Shown: positions 50,886 through 61,695, numbered from the stretch's first letter. The stretch: DNA of 64,000 bases from Providencia rustigianii DSM 4541 (GCF_000156395.1 NZ_GG703818.1:385667-449666); one strand, 5' to 3'. A program made the numbers and translations. Notes: a model not told the origin generated them from the letters alone.

Positions 50886-51228
50886 CAATAATTCCGAATC
50901 TAAACCTGAAAAGTTAAATATAAATTAAGACAAGAGATAATATCTTAGCGATTAATTCGCACTCTATCTAGTTCTTCATGCTTTGTCATTACCAAACTAT
51001 TATTTATATGTCGGAATGCTGATCTTATTTCAGCAATATAAATGACGTCATACTGCAATCCAAATAGACTAATTATGCTCACTAATTGAATAGCATTGAT
51101 TGGCAACCATCTGATATACAGATTGAATTGTTTTTATTATAGACATTTATATATAGAGATATGTAAATATTAAAAATAAATTTGTTACTTTTCTTGTCTC
51201 ATCTTTTACTTGATATTTACCGCCAAAA
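50886..51228. other. Divergent intergenic region between amiC and argA
   Basis: About 340 bp, AT-rich, with no gene visible. Weak ArgR-like sequences TGAATAGCATTGAT (51087-51100) and TTGAATTGTTTTTATTAT (51123-51140) are much poorer than the pair next to argA. Promoters not defined. Confidence 0.5.
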
Positions 51229-51263
51229 AGAATAAAAATACAGTAATAGCGAATAAAAATTCA
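51229..51263 (+). promoter_or_regulatory. Tandem ARG boxes (ArgR operator) of argA
   Basis: Compared with the 14-bp core TGAATWWWWATTCA, AGAATAAAAATACA (51229-51242) matches 12 and CGAATAAAAATTCA (51250-51263) matches 13 positions. Their centres are 21 bp apart, the spacing used by the ArgR hexamer. They end 15 bp before the argA start. Confidence 0.8.
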
Positions 51264-51278
51264 ATTAAGAGGGTAATT

Positions 51279-52619
51279 ATGAAAGAGCGCAGCACCGAGT
51301 TGGTTGATGAATTTCGCCATTCGGTACCCTATATAAACGCCCACCGCGGTAAAACATTTATTATTATGTTGGGTGGTGAAGCAATCGAACATGAGAATTT
51401 TCCAAGTATTGTCAATGATATAGGCTTATTACATAGCTTAGGAATTCGTATTGTCGTTGTTTATGGTGCTCGACCTCAAATAGAAGGTATTCTCGCAGAA
51501 CATAATTATGAAGCTATTTATCATAAACATACGCGCGTTACCGATGCGAATACCCTTGAATATGTGAAACAAGCCTCTGGCGCCTTACAACTGGACATCA
51601 CCGCTCGTTTATCGATGAGTTTAGGAAATACACCGCTGCAAGGTGCCCATATTAATGTGGTCAGTGGTAACTTTGTAATTGCCCAGCCTCTAGGTGTCGA
51701 TGATGGAATTGATTATTGCCATAGTGGCCGTATCCGCCGCATTAATGAAGATGCGATTAACGCGCAATTGGATAATGGCTCAATCGTCCTAATTGGTCCT
51801 GTTGCAGTATCAGTGACTGGTGAGAGTTTCAATCTGACATCCGAAGAAATTGCCACACAGCTAGCCGTAAAAATCAAAGCTGAAAAACTTATCGGGTTTT
51901 GTTCTTCTCAGGGAGTCGCTGATAAAAACGGCAATATTTTATCTGAATTATTCCCAAATGAAGCCGAAGCTCGTATCCAAGAGTTAGAGTCTGAAGGGGA
52001 TTATTATTCTGGTACTGTACGTTTTTTACGTGGCGCAGCAACAGCCTGCCGCCGTGGTGTACGCCGCAGCCATCTATTGAGTTATCAAGAAAATGGCTCA
52101 TTAATCCAAGAACTGTTTTCTCGTGATGGTATCGGAACACAAATCGTCATGGAAAGTTCAGAGAAAACCCGTCGTGCCAATATTAATGATATTGGGGGGA
52201 TTTTGGAGCTTATCAGGCCATTAGAACAGCAAGGTATTTTAGTCCGCCGCTCTCGCGAACAACTCGAAATGGAGATTGATAAATTTACCATTATTGAGCG
52301 AGATAACTTAGTGATAGCCTGCGCAGCACTTTACCCTTATCCTGACGAAAAATTAGGAGAGATGGCATGTGTAGCCGTGCACCCAGACTACCGAAGCTCT
52401 TCCCGTGGTGAGGAACTACTTAACCGAGTAGCGGCACAAGCCAAACAATTAGATCTGGATAAATTATTTGTCCTAACGACTCGCAGTATTCATTGGTTCC
52501 AAGAGCGTGGTTTTATGCCTGCCGAAATTGAAATGCTACCAATGAAAAAACAGGCTCTGTATAACTATCAACGTAAGTCTAAGATTTTGATGTTAAATAT
52601 TAAAACTCACGTCGCTTAA
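51279..52619 (+). CDS. argA: N-acetylglutamate synthase
   Basis: First enzyme of arginine synthesis, acetylating glutamate; feedback-inhibited by arginine. It is 446 residues (E. coli 443): an N-terminal amino-acid-kinase domain (about 1-290, with [15 protein letters not shown] and [10 protein letters not shown]) that binds arginine, and a C-terminal GNAT acetyltransferase domain ([29 protein letters not shown]). The ATG at 51279 has GAGGG six bases upstream and gives [15 protein letters not shown]; the longer frame runs through the ArgR boxes. Confidence 0.97.
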   Translation: MKERSTELVDEFRHSVPYINAHRGKTFIIMLGGEAIEHENFPSIVNDIGLLHSLGIRIVVVYGARPQIEGILAEHNYEAIYHKHTRVTDANTLEYVKQASGALQLDITARLSMSLGNTPLQGAHINVVSGNFVIAQPLGVDDGIDYCHSGRIRRINEDAINAQLDNGSIVLIGPVAVSVTGESFNLTSEEIATQLAVKIKAEKLIGFCSSQGVADKNGNILSELFPNEAEARIQELESEGDYYSGTVRFLRGAATACRRGVRRSHLLSYQENGSLIQELFSRDGIGTQIVMESSEKTRRANINDIGGILELIRPLEQQGILVRRSREQLEMEIDKFTIIERDNLVIACAALYPYPDEKLGEMACVAVHPDYRSSSRGEELLNRVAAQAKQLDLDKLFVLTTRSIHWFQERGFMPAEIEMLPMKKQALYNYQRKSKILMLNIKTHVA

Positions 52620-52625
52620 GCTACA

Positions 52626-52686
52626 GATAAAAACCCATGAATGAGATTAAAAACCTTACCGATAATTTCATATCTGGGTTTTATCG
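52626..52686. terminator. Terminator between convergent argA and the recD-distal gene
   Basis: Arms GATAAAAACCCA (52627-52638) and TGGGTTTTATC (52675-52685) with A- and T-rich edges enclose a loop of about 36 bases containing a second partial pairing. Probably acts in both directions. Confidence 0.65.
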
Positions 52687-52698
52687 TTGTTCAGCAAA

Positions 52699-53274
52699 TT
52701 ATGCGATTTGTACAACTCGGCATTTTTGACTCAGTGGATTAGCCTCTAATAGTGGTCTTAGAATTTCTTCCATTTCACTAAAAGAGGTTCCGTAGAAATA
52801 AAATGCCGTTTCTGTTGGGCCATCCCAAACCCCATGAATACTGCCAATATCTTCTACTGCTTCATCCAATTGGTCGAAAAGATCATTGATATCATTGTTT
52901 TCGTACACCTCTGCCGGTAATTCAGTCCCATTAAAGTAAACTGCTAAACCTTCATCAGTACCAAAATCAATTCGTACATCTTCCCCATGAATGGTTAAAC
53001 GAGACCCTTTTGGCGCTAACATGCCAGAAAACATCTGAATAATTAAGCTGATATTTTCATCACTTGCCTCAGTAACCGATAATTCGATGTCGCACTCGGA
53101 AACTTCGCCAGTGTCACCTAATAGAGTACCACCACCACTAATTTGGATTTCTTTCTCTTTACCAAGTTTTTCCATCGCTTCATCAAAAGCATCTTCTAGA
53201 TCAGCACGCCTTGCTGGCTCAAGCTTGGCGTTCAATGTCACAGTGATAGCGGTCATAGGCTGTTGGTTTTCCAT
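52699..53274 (-). CDS. Uncharacterised strongly acidic protein behind recD
   Basis: I do not recognise this family. It is 191 residues with about 39 Asp/Glu against 12 Lys/Arg by my count, no signal peptide and no membrane helix. The two halves look alike in predicted layout: beta strand (TAITVTLNA / GLAVYFNGT), acidic helix (DLEDAFDEAMEKL / NDLFDQLDEAVEDI), central strands (CDIELSV / TAFYFYG), helix (NISLIIQMFSGML / FSEMEEILRPLLE) and last strand (SRLTI / CRVVQI), so it may be a tandem alpha/beta duplication. It starts 23 bp after the recD stop on the same strand, which suggests it is the last gene of recC-ptrA-recB-recD. E. coli has no gene here. Confidence 0.8.
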   Translation of the reverse strand: MENQQPMTAITVTLNAKLEPARRADLEDAFDEAMEKLGKEKEIQISGGGTLLGDTGEVSECDIELSVTEASDENISLIIQMFSGMLAPKGSRLTIHGEDVRIDFGTDEGLAVYFNGTELPAEVYENNDINDLFDQLDEAVEDIGSIHGVWDGPTETAFYFYGTSFSEMEEILRPLLEANPLSQKCRVVQIA

Positions 53275-53297
53275 AATATTACCTTAAATCAGTAGGG

Positions 53298-55175
53298 TTA
53301 ATTCAATTGCATCAGTTGTAGGGTTAGGCCGCTACGACGCTTTGTTGGGGTCTCAATTGCACGGCGTAATACTTTTTTACTACCATACAGTGATAATTCT
53401 TTTTTAGCTCTAGTGATCGCGGTATAAACCAGCTCCCGCGTGATCACGGGGGAATATATATAAGGCAGTACTAAAGCGGTATGAGTAAATTCCGAACCTT
53501 GTGATTTATGTACCGTCATCACATATGCAGTTTCATGCAGTGGCAGGCGGTTGGGTTGAACGCCTCTAATCTCCCCATCTGGAAACTGAAAATAAGCTCT
53601 AAATTGGCCATCCTCATCCGGTAAGATTATCCCAATATCCCCATTAAATAATCCTAATGGACTATCATTGCGGCTGATCATAATAGGTCTGCCCGCATAA
53701 TGTTTATGCTGCTGATTGTAAGGCTTATAAATTAAGCCCTGTCGATGAAGTAGTTTTTCAAGTTTGTCATTTAACCCAGAAACGCCATAAGGGCCGTCAC
53801 GTAATGCAGTTAATAAACGGTACTGATTGAAAATATGCAGAATTTTTTCAGGTTTCTCTTTCGCTTTAACCGCCAATAGATACTCTTGATAAAAGCCTGC
53901 AGCATCCAACAGCATATTCACGTAGCTTTCCCCGCTTTCAACTTCAGAGCTATTATCATCAAAAATATAACTGTGAATATCGGTAAGTTGCTCATTTAAA
54001 ATGATATCAGCACGCTTCGCATTACCTGTATTTACAGCAAAAGCTAACTTCCCAATCCCTGAGTCTGCGGAAAAACGGTAACTTTTTCTCAATAGACAAA
54101 GGCTATCGCGGATCACTGGGCCTTCGTTATTTGTAAAGTCGCTCAATACATAGCCGGTGAGTTGTTCCAATTGAGCAGCCCGATTTACACTGTAGCCCAC
54201 ATCCGCAAAACGGCAGATATCACCAAGTACAGCTCCCGCCTCCACAGAAGCTAGCTGGTCTTTATCTCCTAAGAAAATCAATTTAGCCTGTTCCGGAAGT
54301 GCTTCAATTAATTTAGCCATCATGGGTAAATCCACCATTGACGCTTCATCAACAATTAAAATATCTAACGCAAGGGGATTGTCACGATGATAACGGAACT
54401 GCTGACTCTCAGGTTGAGCACCGAGTAAGCGATGCAATGTTTTAGCTTGGCTTGGTAGTAATTTTTCTTCATTCGAGCTAAGAGACAGTTTTTTGATTGC
54501 TTCACCTAATGATTCGGTTAAACGTGCAGCTGCTTTTCCTGTCGGTGCCGCAAGCTCAATTCTTAAGCGATGAGATTGCCGATGCCCAAGTTTTATTAAT
54601 GCCGCTAAAATACGGGCTACTGTTGTCGTTTTTCCCGTTCCCGGCCCACCTGAAATCACCGATACCCGGCTAGTTACAGCAACTGCTGCAGCAATTTTTT
54701 GCCAATTAATATCAGCTGGCTCAGGGAATAGTTGGTCTAAAATCGGTTGAATACTATGCTCATCATGGCTATCCAACTGCGTTTTCGAGAAAAAACTCGC
54801 AACACACTGCTCATACTGCCACATTCGCTGGAAATAGAGATAATCACCCGATAGGATTAATGGTGCAATGCGCTCATCACCCGCCAAACAAACTGACTCT
54901 GAGGCTAACAAAGCAGCTTTGATTAATTCTGGACTTGGTGCGCCGATCGCTTCCCATAATTGAGCAGAAAACTCAGGATGTCGTCCTGCAAATAACGTTT
55001 CAAAACTAATATCATTCAGTGCTAAGCAAACATGTCCTGACATCGTTTCTGCACTCAATAGCGCTGCAGTCATCAGCATAATAGGATTATTTTCATCCGC
55101 AATACTGTATGCAAACTGCACATCAAGGGGACTTAATAAACGCGCTTCAATACCTTGATTTAACAGTTGTTTCAT
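53298..55175 (-). CDS. recD: RecBCD exonuclease V, alpha subunit
   Basis: 5'-3' SF1B helicase, the fast motor of RecBCD, which also turns on nuclease activity before Chi. It is 625 residues (E. coli 608). Walker A is ISGGPGTGKTTTVARIL near residue 166, Walker B ILIVDEASMVDLPM near 280, and the C-terminal helicase motifs VMTVHKSQGSEF and VYTAITRAKKEL are intact. Five bp after recB. Confidence 0.97.
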   Translation of the reverse strand: MKQLLNQGIEARLLSPLDVQFAYSIADENNPIMLMTAALLSAETMSGHVCLALNDISFETLFAGRHPEFSAQLWEAIGAPSPELIKAALLASESVCLAGDERIAPLILSGDYLYFQRMWQYEQCVASFFSKTQLDSHDEHSIQPILDQLFPEPADINWQKIAAAVAVTSRVSVISGGPGTGKTTTVARILAALIKLGHRQSHRLRIELAAPTGKAAARLTESLGEAIKKLSLSSNEEKLLPSQAKTLHRLLGAQPESQQFRYHRDNPLALDILIVDEASMVDLPMMAKLIEALPEQAKLIFLGDKDQLASVEAGAVLGDICRFADVGYSVNRAAQLEQLTGYVLSDFTNNEGPVIRDSLCLLRKSYRFSADSGIGKLAFAVNTGNAKRADIILNEQLTDIHSYIFDDNSSEVESGESYVNMLLDAAGFYQEYLLAVKAKEKPEKILHIFNQYRLLTALRDGPYGVSGLNDKLEKLLHRQGLIYKPYNQQHKHYAGRPIMISRNDSPLGLFNGDIGIILPDEDGQFRAYFQFPDGEIRGVQPNRLPLHETAYVMTVHKSQGSEFTHTALVLPYIYSPVITRELVYTAITRAKKELSLYGSKKVLRRAIETPTKRRSGLTLQLMQLN

Positions 55176-55180
55176 TATGA

Positions 55181-58100
55181 CTAACCCTCAAATTGTGCAT
55201 TAAGAAACAGCTGATTAAATTCGGTAATAAACGCCAATGTTGGGCGATAGAAGAAAATACCATTCTTTGAATTTGCACTATCTATCCCTCTTAAGAAGAG
55301 GTAATACACCCCACCAAAATGTGTTTCATAATCATAGTTAGGCATTCGGTGTTGAAGAAAACGGTGTAAAGCTAGTGAATACAGCTGATATTGCAAGTCA
55401 TAACGATGGTCAATCATCGCTTCAGCCATTGCCTCTTGAGTATAAAATGAAGCATCCTCTCCCAGATAATTCGATTTATAATCCAATAGGTAAAACTTAC
55501 CTTTCCAACAAAAAGTTAAATCAATGAAGCCTTTTAAAATCCCTTGCACTTGCTCAAAATTGAGCGGTGGGCAACGCTTAGAGAGCGGGTCATGCTGATG
55601 AGTGACCGCATCCACATCTTTAGCACTTAATAGACTATCAATAGGCAAATAAAATTGCATTTCATCCAATCTATCTTGTGGCAATAATGCCGATAGGCAT
55701 AACTCGTCATCCGCTAATGGCACCGTTAAAATCGCATTTAGCCACGCTTGAAGCATTTCAACCCACTGGATATCAAACCCTGCGGCTTGGAGCTGTTCTT
55801 CTAACCACTCTGACGAGATATCACCCGAGAAATCAACTTCTTCCATTAAGCCGTGCAAAAAGGTTCCTGGCGCAGCGCCTTTAGGGAATCGATGTGGCGT
55901 GAATAAATTATCCTCTGATTCAATAAGCGCCAAATCTGAACTGGCTTCAATATCCATTTTGGGCGCTAATGAATTAGCAAACTGCAATGCTGATAATGTC
56001 TGCTCTTCCTCACTATAGGAGCCGTGATAACTCAGCCCCGAATAGCTCGTCACTCGCCAATGGTCATCAAAGTGGCGTGAGATCTCTTTAGCAGATAAAT
56101 CATCAGTGCTTGTTATTGTTAAATTTAGTCGTTCAGCATCAAAGGATTCAATACGTTGAACATCGATAGTCTCATTACTGAGTTCTGTGAGCATATTGGT
56201 TAACAATACAGAATCACCCTCTTGCCCTTTTTGCAGCAAATAACCTAATGCAGATAAATGTAAATCACTATTCCCAGCTTTTTTACGATTACCTTTAATT
56301 AATGGTGCAATTCCCACACTGCAATGATAGATTCCACGGGTTAATGCCACATACAGTAAGCGAAGATCTTCAGCCAAACGCTCTTCATCAGCTAAATCGA
56401 CATACTCTTTCGCATCATCTAAATCTAATTTAGTGATGAAATCCTCGCGATCGTGGAATAGCCCTTGAGACTGTGGTAAGAAATTACTCGCAAAGGGTAA
56501 CCAGACAATTTTATATTCCAACCCTTTGGATTTGTGGATAGTACTGATCTGCACTAAATGTCGGTCACTCTCTAAACGCATTTGTTGAGCATCAGATTGA
56601 TGGTCCGGATGTGCAATCTGTTGAGCCAACCAACGAGTTAGTGTGTGCTCACCTTCAAGTTGAAGGGACATCGCTTGTAATAACTCACCGATGTGCATGA
56701 TATCCATCAAACGGCGTTCACCATCCACGCCAGAGAGTAGCGTTTCGGCAATATGTCGCTGGGACATCACAACTCGTAACATAGGCAAAACACCACGTTT
56801 ATGCCAAATTACTGCATAACGAGCGAACTCATCAACAACGTTTTCCCACACTTTCTCATCGTAATTTAAATTATCAATATCTTGAGCGGTTAAGCCAAAT
56901 AATCCTGTGGCTAAGGCGCTACGTAACACCCTTTCTTTTTCCGGAGTCAGCACTGCTTGTAATAACCAAAGCAACTCTTTAGCTTCTTGGGTTGCGAATA
57001 CACTCTCACGATTCGATTGGAAAACTGAAGGTATATTAAGTTGGTTTAGTGCATCACGGATCAAAATTGCTTCACGACGACTACGAACTAAAACTGTAAT
57101 ATCGGATGCTTCTACCGGAGTCTGTTTTTGTTGATTAACAAAGTAGGTAGTTCCTTGTAATCCACCAGAAAGATACTGAGCTATTTGCGCCGCGCACTGC
57201 TGAGAGATAGCTTGCTCATACTCAGCGACCGAAACGGCTTCCGAGTTTTGCAGCCAAAAGGTTAACGCTTTTACTTCTGAACCCTGATGGAACAGTGTCT
57301 TATTGATATTATGTGGCGCATAATTAACTTTCTGAAATGGTATCTGCTCAAAGATAAATGGATTATTGCAATGACTAAAAATACGGTTTACTGCTTCAAC
57401 CATATTCTGTGATGAACGGTAGTTTGTTTCCAATGTATAGTGAGCACTAACTTGTTTTTTAGCGGCTATATAGGTGAAAATATCCGCACCACGAAATGCA
57501 TAAATCGCTTGCTTAGGATCCCCGATAAACAGTAATGCGCTATCTCCAGTATTTTGATAGATTCTCTGAAAAATGCGGTATTGCTGAGGGTCTGTATCCT
57601 GAAATTCATCGATCATGGCAACAGGAAAACGCTTAGCAATAGCTTCTGCTAATAATGTGCCACCATCTTGTTGCAAAGCTTTATCTAATCGAGTTAATAA
57701 ATCATCAAAGCCAAGCTCTCCACGACTCTGCTTCTCACGAGCAATAGTTTGCCTAACTTCGCTAATAGCTTGTGGAATGATTAAGTCACGGAGAGTTAAT
57801 GTCTGAGCCAGTAATTCATCAATTTGACGAAATACTTCATGAGCTGGCCCTGAACCACTTTTTGATTTTTCATCTAACCGAGATTGAGTAAAACGCTCAA
57901 GTATCTCTTGTGGTAGTTGGTAATCTTCAGTTTCTTGGTGTGCCCAGTCCGTAATTTTTGCCAGCCAGCTTGGTAAAAAACGCGAACTGTAGCTGCGCTT
58001 ATCAACATCTGAATCAGTAATTAACTTTTCGAAATCCCCATGATGAGCTTTCCACGCCTCTTTTACATTTTGAATTAACTCAATCAAGCGTTGATGGCGT

Positions 58101-58786
58101 TCTTCAAGTGTTTCAAGCTGTTCTGGCTGATTGATAATTAATGGAATATCACCTTGTAAAAAAGGTTTAATCTCCGTCAAGAGAGCTTCTGGCCCACTCC
58201 ATTGTGACTGCACTACTTTAGTCATGGAATAATCTAAAGGGTAAAAATGGCGCCGCCAAAAATCGGCACAAGCCTGTTTCTGGATGGGGAATTCATCTTG
58301 GATCATGGTTTGTTCAAACAAAATCCCAGACTCAAACGCATTATGAGCCAACATTCTTTGGCAAAAACCATGAATGGTATAAATGGCAGCTTCATCCATT
58401 TGACGCTCAGCTGCCAATAACCAGTTTGCCGCAAACTCACGCTGTTCTTGGTGGGGTAGCTCGTCTAATAATGTCAGATACTCAGGCTCAGAGTCGAACC
58501 CTAAACCATTTCTCAAACAAGCTAAGCGCATTTTATGAATCCGCTCACGAATACGCCCACGTAATTCATTGGTTGCAGCCTCAGTAAAGGTTACAACCAA
58601 AATCTCTTCAACACTGAGTGGTCTAGGGAACGCATTTTCGCCCCCTAGCCCCAGCAATAGACGCAGATAGAGGATCCCTATCGTATAGGTTTTACCTGTA
58701 CCCGCCGATGCTTCAATTAACCGTTGTCCTTGCAACGGTAATTTATAAGCATCTAACAATTGGGAACTCATCTGCATCTTATTCAC
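55181..58786 (-). CDS. recB: RecBCD exonuclease V, beta subunit
   Basis: 3'-5' helicase and the only nuclease of RecBCD; it also loads RecA after Chi. It is 1201 residues (E. coli 1180). Helicase Walker A is IEASAGTGKTYTIG near 24, FDDLLTRLD and MIDEFQDTDPQQY follow, then ALTRG near 830; the C-terminal nuclease domain has the catalytic FYLLDYKSNYLG near 1120. The likely start is a GTG that overlaps the ptrA stop (GTGA); ATG codons 3 and 5 codons later are alternatives. Confidence 0.97.
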   Translation of the reverse strand: MNKMQMSSQLLDAYKLPLQGQRLIEASAGTGKTYTIGILYLRLLLGLGGENAFPRPLSVEEILVVTFTEAATNELRGRIRERIHKMRLACLRNGLGFDSEPEYLTLLDELPHQEQREFAANWLLAAERQMDEAAIYTIHGFCQRMLAHNAFESGILFEQTMIQDEFPIQKQACADFWRRHFYPLDYSMTKVVQSQWSGPEALLTEIKPFLQGDIPLIINQPEQLETLEERHQRLIELIQNVKEAWKAHHGDFEKLITDSDVDKRSYSSRFLPSWLAKITDWAHQETEDYQLPQEILERFTQSRLDEKSKSGSGPAHEVFRQIDELLAQTLTLRDLIIPQAISEVRQTIAREKQSRGELGFDDLLTRLDKALQQDGGTLLAEAIAKRFPVAMIDEFQDTDPQQYRIFQRIYQNTGDSALLFIGDPKQAIYAFRGADIFTYIAAKKQVSAHYTLETNYRSSQNMVEAVNRIFSHCNNPFIFEQIPFQKVNYAPHNINKTLFHQGSEVKALTFWLQNSEAVSVAEYEQAISQQCAAQIAQYLSGGLQGTTYFVNQQKQTPVEASDITVLVRSRREAILIRDALNQLNIPSVFQSNRESVFATQEAKELLWLLQAVLTPEKERVLRSALATGLFGLTAQDIDNLNYDEKVWENVVDEFARYAVIWHKRGVLPMLRVVMSQRHIAETLLSGVDGERRLMDIMHIGELLQAMSLQLEGEHTLTRWLAQQIAHPDHQSDAQQMRLESDRHLVQISTIHKSKGLEYKIVWLPFASNFLPQSQGLFHDREDFITKLDLDDAKEYVDLADEERLAEDLRLLYVALTRGIYHCSVGIAPLIKGNRKKAGNSDLHLSALGYLLQKGQEGDSVLLTNMLTELSNETIDVQRIESFDAERLNLTITSTDDLSAKEISRHFDDHWRVTSYSGLSYHGSYSEEEQTLSALQFANSLAPKMDIEASSDLALIESEDNLFTPHRFPKGAAPGTFLHGLMEEVDFSGDISSEWLEEQLQAAGFDIQWVEMLQAWLNAILTVPLADDELCLSALLPQDRLDEMQFYLPIDSLLSAKDVDAVTHQHDPLSKRCPPLNFEQVQGILKGFIDLTFCWKGKFYLLDYKSNYLGEDASFYTQEAMAEAMIDHRYDLQYQLYSLALHRFLQHRMPNYDYETHFGGVYYLFLRGIDSANSKNGIFFYRPTLAFITEFNQLFLNAQFEG

Positions 58787-61680
58787 TCAGCATTTTCCTT
58801 GATAGGTAATCTTTTTTGTAGCTCAGAAGCGGTTTGGTATAACACCCAATTTTTAAGTTGAGCATAACCCGATTTCTCAGCTACATCTTGACCTATCACT
58901 TGGGAAGCTAAGGCTAAACCGCGCTGCTTTAAAACCGCGTTCTCGTAGTATGAAATAACTTCAGCTTGAGTTGCTGTTCCCAATCTAGCTAAAACTTTAT
59001 CTCGCGTATCGAAACTAAAAATATTACGAGAAAAATCAGATGAGTAACGCCCTACTTCCTCATAGAAAGTTTGTGGCGGTTGATTCATCTCCGTTATCAT
59101 GGATTGTTTGTATTGTTCGAACTCGGTAGCCGGTAATTTCTTCAGCTTATCTAATGCTATACGGTAAAAATCCTGATAACGAGTATTGAGATAATCTGGT
59201 GTTTTTGCATTACTTTGCAGTAAGAAACCGATACCCCATTGGTCACCTAAACCCACCTTGAAGGCAAATACGGCATACCCTAGCTGCTCATTCGTTCTCA
59301 ATTGATCATAGAACCAAGGCTGAACAATTTTAGCTAGGATCCCAGAAAGTACAGCCCCGTCAATACGCTCATAGCCAGCAGGAATAAAGATTTCTGCTAA
59401 CGCATTATCGCTACTGTTACCTTTCTTATGGAAATCGGCTAAATACGGTTTATCAACAACGACAATGTCACCACGCCACCACTCTTTACCCTGACTTTTC
59501 AATAATGCACTCGCATCTTTGATAGTCTGAATACTTTGCTGCTGGGTGATGTTACCAAAGACTAAGGCTTGTAGTGCGGCACTTTCCACTAATGTACGAC
59601 GATAATCCGTAATATCCTTAAGAGAAATTGTCTCCAATGCAGAAAGTCTCTGCTCTTGTTCGAAATAAGGAACATTATTTAGTCGTTGTAATGGCTGCAT
59701 CGCTAATTCATAAGCTTTAGCGTTGTTTGATACATCAATTTGCTCTTTGTACCACGATTTTGCTTGAGCCAATTCTCTTTCTGTCGGCTCAAAACTTAAA
59801 TATAGCTTGGTCATTGATAAAAATAGTTCAGATAAATGCTGAGTGTAGCCACTGGCATTTAACTGTAAACCAATCCCTGGGGAGACAGAAACTGACATTC
59901 CTGCCACAGAGGCTTGGTACTGCAACTCATCCATTTTTAATGAAGAAATATATTGCAGTAATGACCCAGTGACTTGAGATTTTGCATCTTTACTATCTTG
60001 GTTTGAACGTAAATCTAGCGTAATACTCGCTTTTGGCTCATCAGCAAAATATTGACTTGGCATATACAGCACCCGAGTATTGCCTTGCTGATAAATAAAC
60101 TCAGGATGTTTATATGGTTTCTCTGTTTTAATCAGCGATAAGTTATCAGGAATATATGGATTCAATTTTGGCAGCTTAAATACCATTTTTGATTCCAATT
60201 TAGCCCAATGAGTAAATTGCTTATCCGTGATTTTGTCGACTTGATAAGGTGCATCGACAAAGTACGCTTTCTTATTGCTAGGTTCATTCGGGCTAATAAA
60301 CCAAATACGCGAATTTTGAGCAGTTAGCTCAGATAAACGTTGCTTGATTGCCGAAGGATTATATTTATCCGCAACATAGTCAGAATCCAGAACATGACTA
60401 ATCGGCATATCTATCATTTGGTCTGATAACCATTCGATATAATTCATATCCCTGACAATTGAGCCATAACGGAATGAAAGGTTCAGAACCTTGGCAATTT
60501 CATCGAAATAATCTTGGTTTATCCCTTGGTTTTTAATCAGGTCAATATAGGCAAAAATAGCAGCAATAATCTGGTCACGCTCAGCTAAGCCTTTATCTGT
60601 TAGCGTCACATAAATAGAGAATGAACCATAATTACGGTCTAGGTTTGGTGAGGCTGATGCGCTAATACCTTCCGCTAAACCTTGAGAAATCAGCCAATCA
60701 GCTAATGTTCCTGGGCTACGATTACCAATTAAATAGCCGATGTACTCGTCACTTTTGCTGCGAAAATCCGCCATATTGTTCTTGATACTGAACTCGATTT
60801 GAATCGCTTTTTGTGGCTGTGCAGGCACATAATGAATCAAAACGCCTTTTTCTTTGTCTGTCATCGCCTCTACTTTAATTTCAGGGACAGTGGCATTAAA
60901 GTTAGGGATACGACCAAAAGTTTCATTGGCTATTTTAGCTAATTGTTCGATAGATTGGTCACCATACAGCACCCCATTCATCAGGTTTGCTGAATAATAA
61001 CGCTTATAGAAGCTCACTAGCTCATCTTGTAATTTACTATTTGGTTTATCTTTTAAAGTTTCTAAGTTTCCACCAGCAAACCGAGCATTCGGATGAGCAG
61101 GATTTAACGTTTCAGAACGGATCTGCCAAATACGCATACCATCACGAGCTCGCGCCATAGTTAACTCGGCATTAACCGCATTTCGCTCTTTATCCGCATT
61201 GATAGGATTTAACAATGGTTCAGCTAATGCATCAGCAAGTCTATCCGTCGCTTCTGCTAATGCCCCATTTTCGACTTCAAAATAATAAGCAGTACGGTGA
61301 GAGGCCGTACTCGCATTGTGGCTCCCTCCGTGCTTTTGTAGAAACTCAGAGAAACTACTTGGTTCAGGGTATTTTTTTGATCCCATTAACACCATGTGCT
61401 CTAGGTAGTGAGCAAGCCCTAACTGACTATCTGGGTTCTCAATACTCCCAACGGGTAGAGAAACTGCCGCTAATGATTTAGTGGCTTTTGGATCAGAAAC
61501 CAGTAAAACCGTCATGTCGTTGTTCAGCTTTATAGCTTTATATTCCCGAGTGTCACTCACGCTTTTGTTGATTGAATCTGGCAATACCTGCCAAAGCGGT
61601 TGTGCAGCCATCGCACTACCAACAAATAGTAGTGACCATAGCAAGAATAAATGAGCGATCTGTTTGGATAAACGTAGCAT
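58783..61680 (-). CDS. ptrA: Protease III (pitrilysin)
   Basis: Periplasmic zinc protease of the M16 (inverzincin) family that degrades small peptides. It is 965 residues (E. coli 962). The signal peptide ends near VGSAMAA; the HxxEH motif is in GLAHYLEHMVLMGSKKYPE near residue 90, with the downstream Glu in ERNAVNAELTMAR near 167. As in E. coli it lies inside the recC-recB operon though unrelated in function; it overlaps recB by 4 bases and is 15 bp from recC. Confidence 0.97.
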   Translation of the reverse strand: MLRLSKQIAHLFLLWSLLFVGSAMAAQPLWQVLPDSINKSVSDTREYKAIKLNNDMTVLLVSDPKATKSLAAVSLPVGSIENPDSQLGLAHYLEHMVLMGSKKYPEPSSFSEFLQKHGGSHNASTASHRTAYYFEVENGALAEATDRLADALAEPLLNPINADKERNAVNAELTMARARDGMRIWQIRSETLNPAHPNARFAGGNLETLKDKPNSKLQDELVSFYKRYYSANLMNGVLYGDQSIEQLAKIANETFGRIPNFNATVPEIKVEAMTDKEKGVLIHYVPAQPQKAIQIEFSIKNNMADFRSKSDEYIGYLIGNRSPGTLADWLISQGLAEGISASASPNLDRNYGSFSIYVTLTDKGLAERDQIIAAIFAYIDLIKNQGINQDYFDEIAKVLNLSFRYGSIVRDMNYIEWLSDQMIDMPISHVLDSDYVADKYNPSAIKQRLSELTAQNSRIWFISPNEPSNKKAYFVDAPYQVDKITDKQFTHWAKLESKMVFKLPKLNPYIPDNLSLIKTEKPYKHPEFIYQQGNTRVLYMPSQYFADEPKASITLDLRSNQDSKDAKSQVTGSLLQYISSLKMDELQYQASVAGMSVSVSPGIGLQLNASGYTQHLSELFLSMTKLYLSFEPTERELAQAKSWYKEQIDVSNNAKAYELAMQPLQRLNNVPYFEQEQRLSALETISLKDITDYRRTLVESAALQALVFGNITQQQSIQTIKDASALLKSQGKEWWRGDIVVVDKPYLADFHKKGNSSDNALAEIFIPAGYERIDGAVLSGILAKIVQPWFYDQLRTNEQLGYAVFAFKVGLGDQWGIGFLLQSNAKTPDYLNTRYQDFYRIALDKLKKLPATEFEQYKQSMITEMNQPPQTFYEEVGRYSSDFSRNIFSFDTRDKVLARLGTATQAEVISYYENAVLKQRGLALASQVIGQDVAEKSGYAQLKNWVLYQTASELQKRLPIKENAE

Positions 61681-61695
61681 CCTTTAAGGCTCCCC

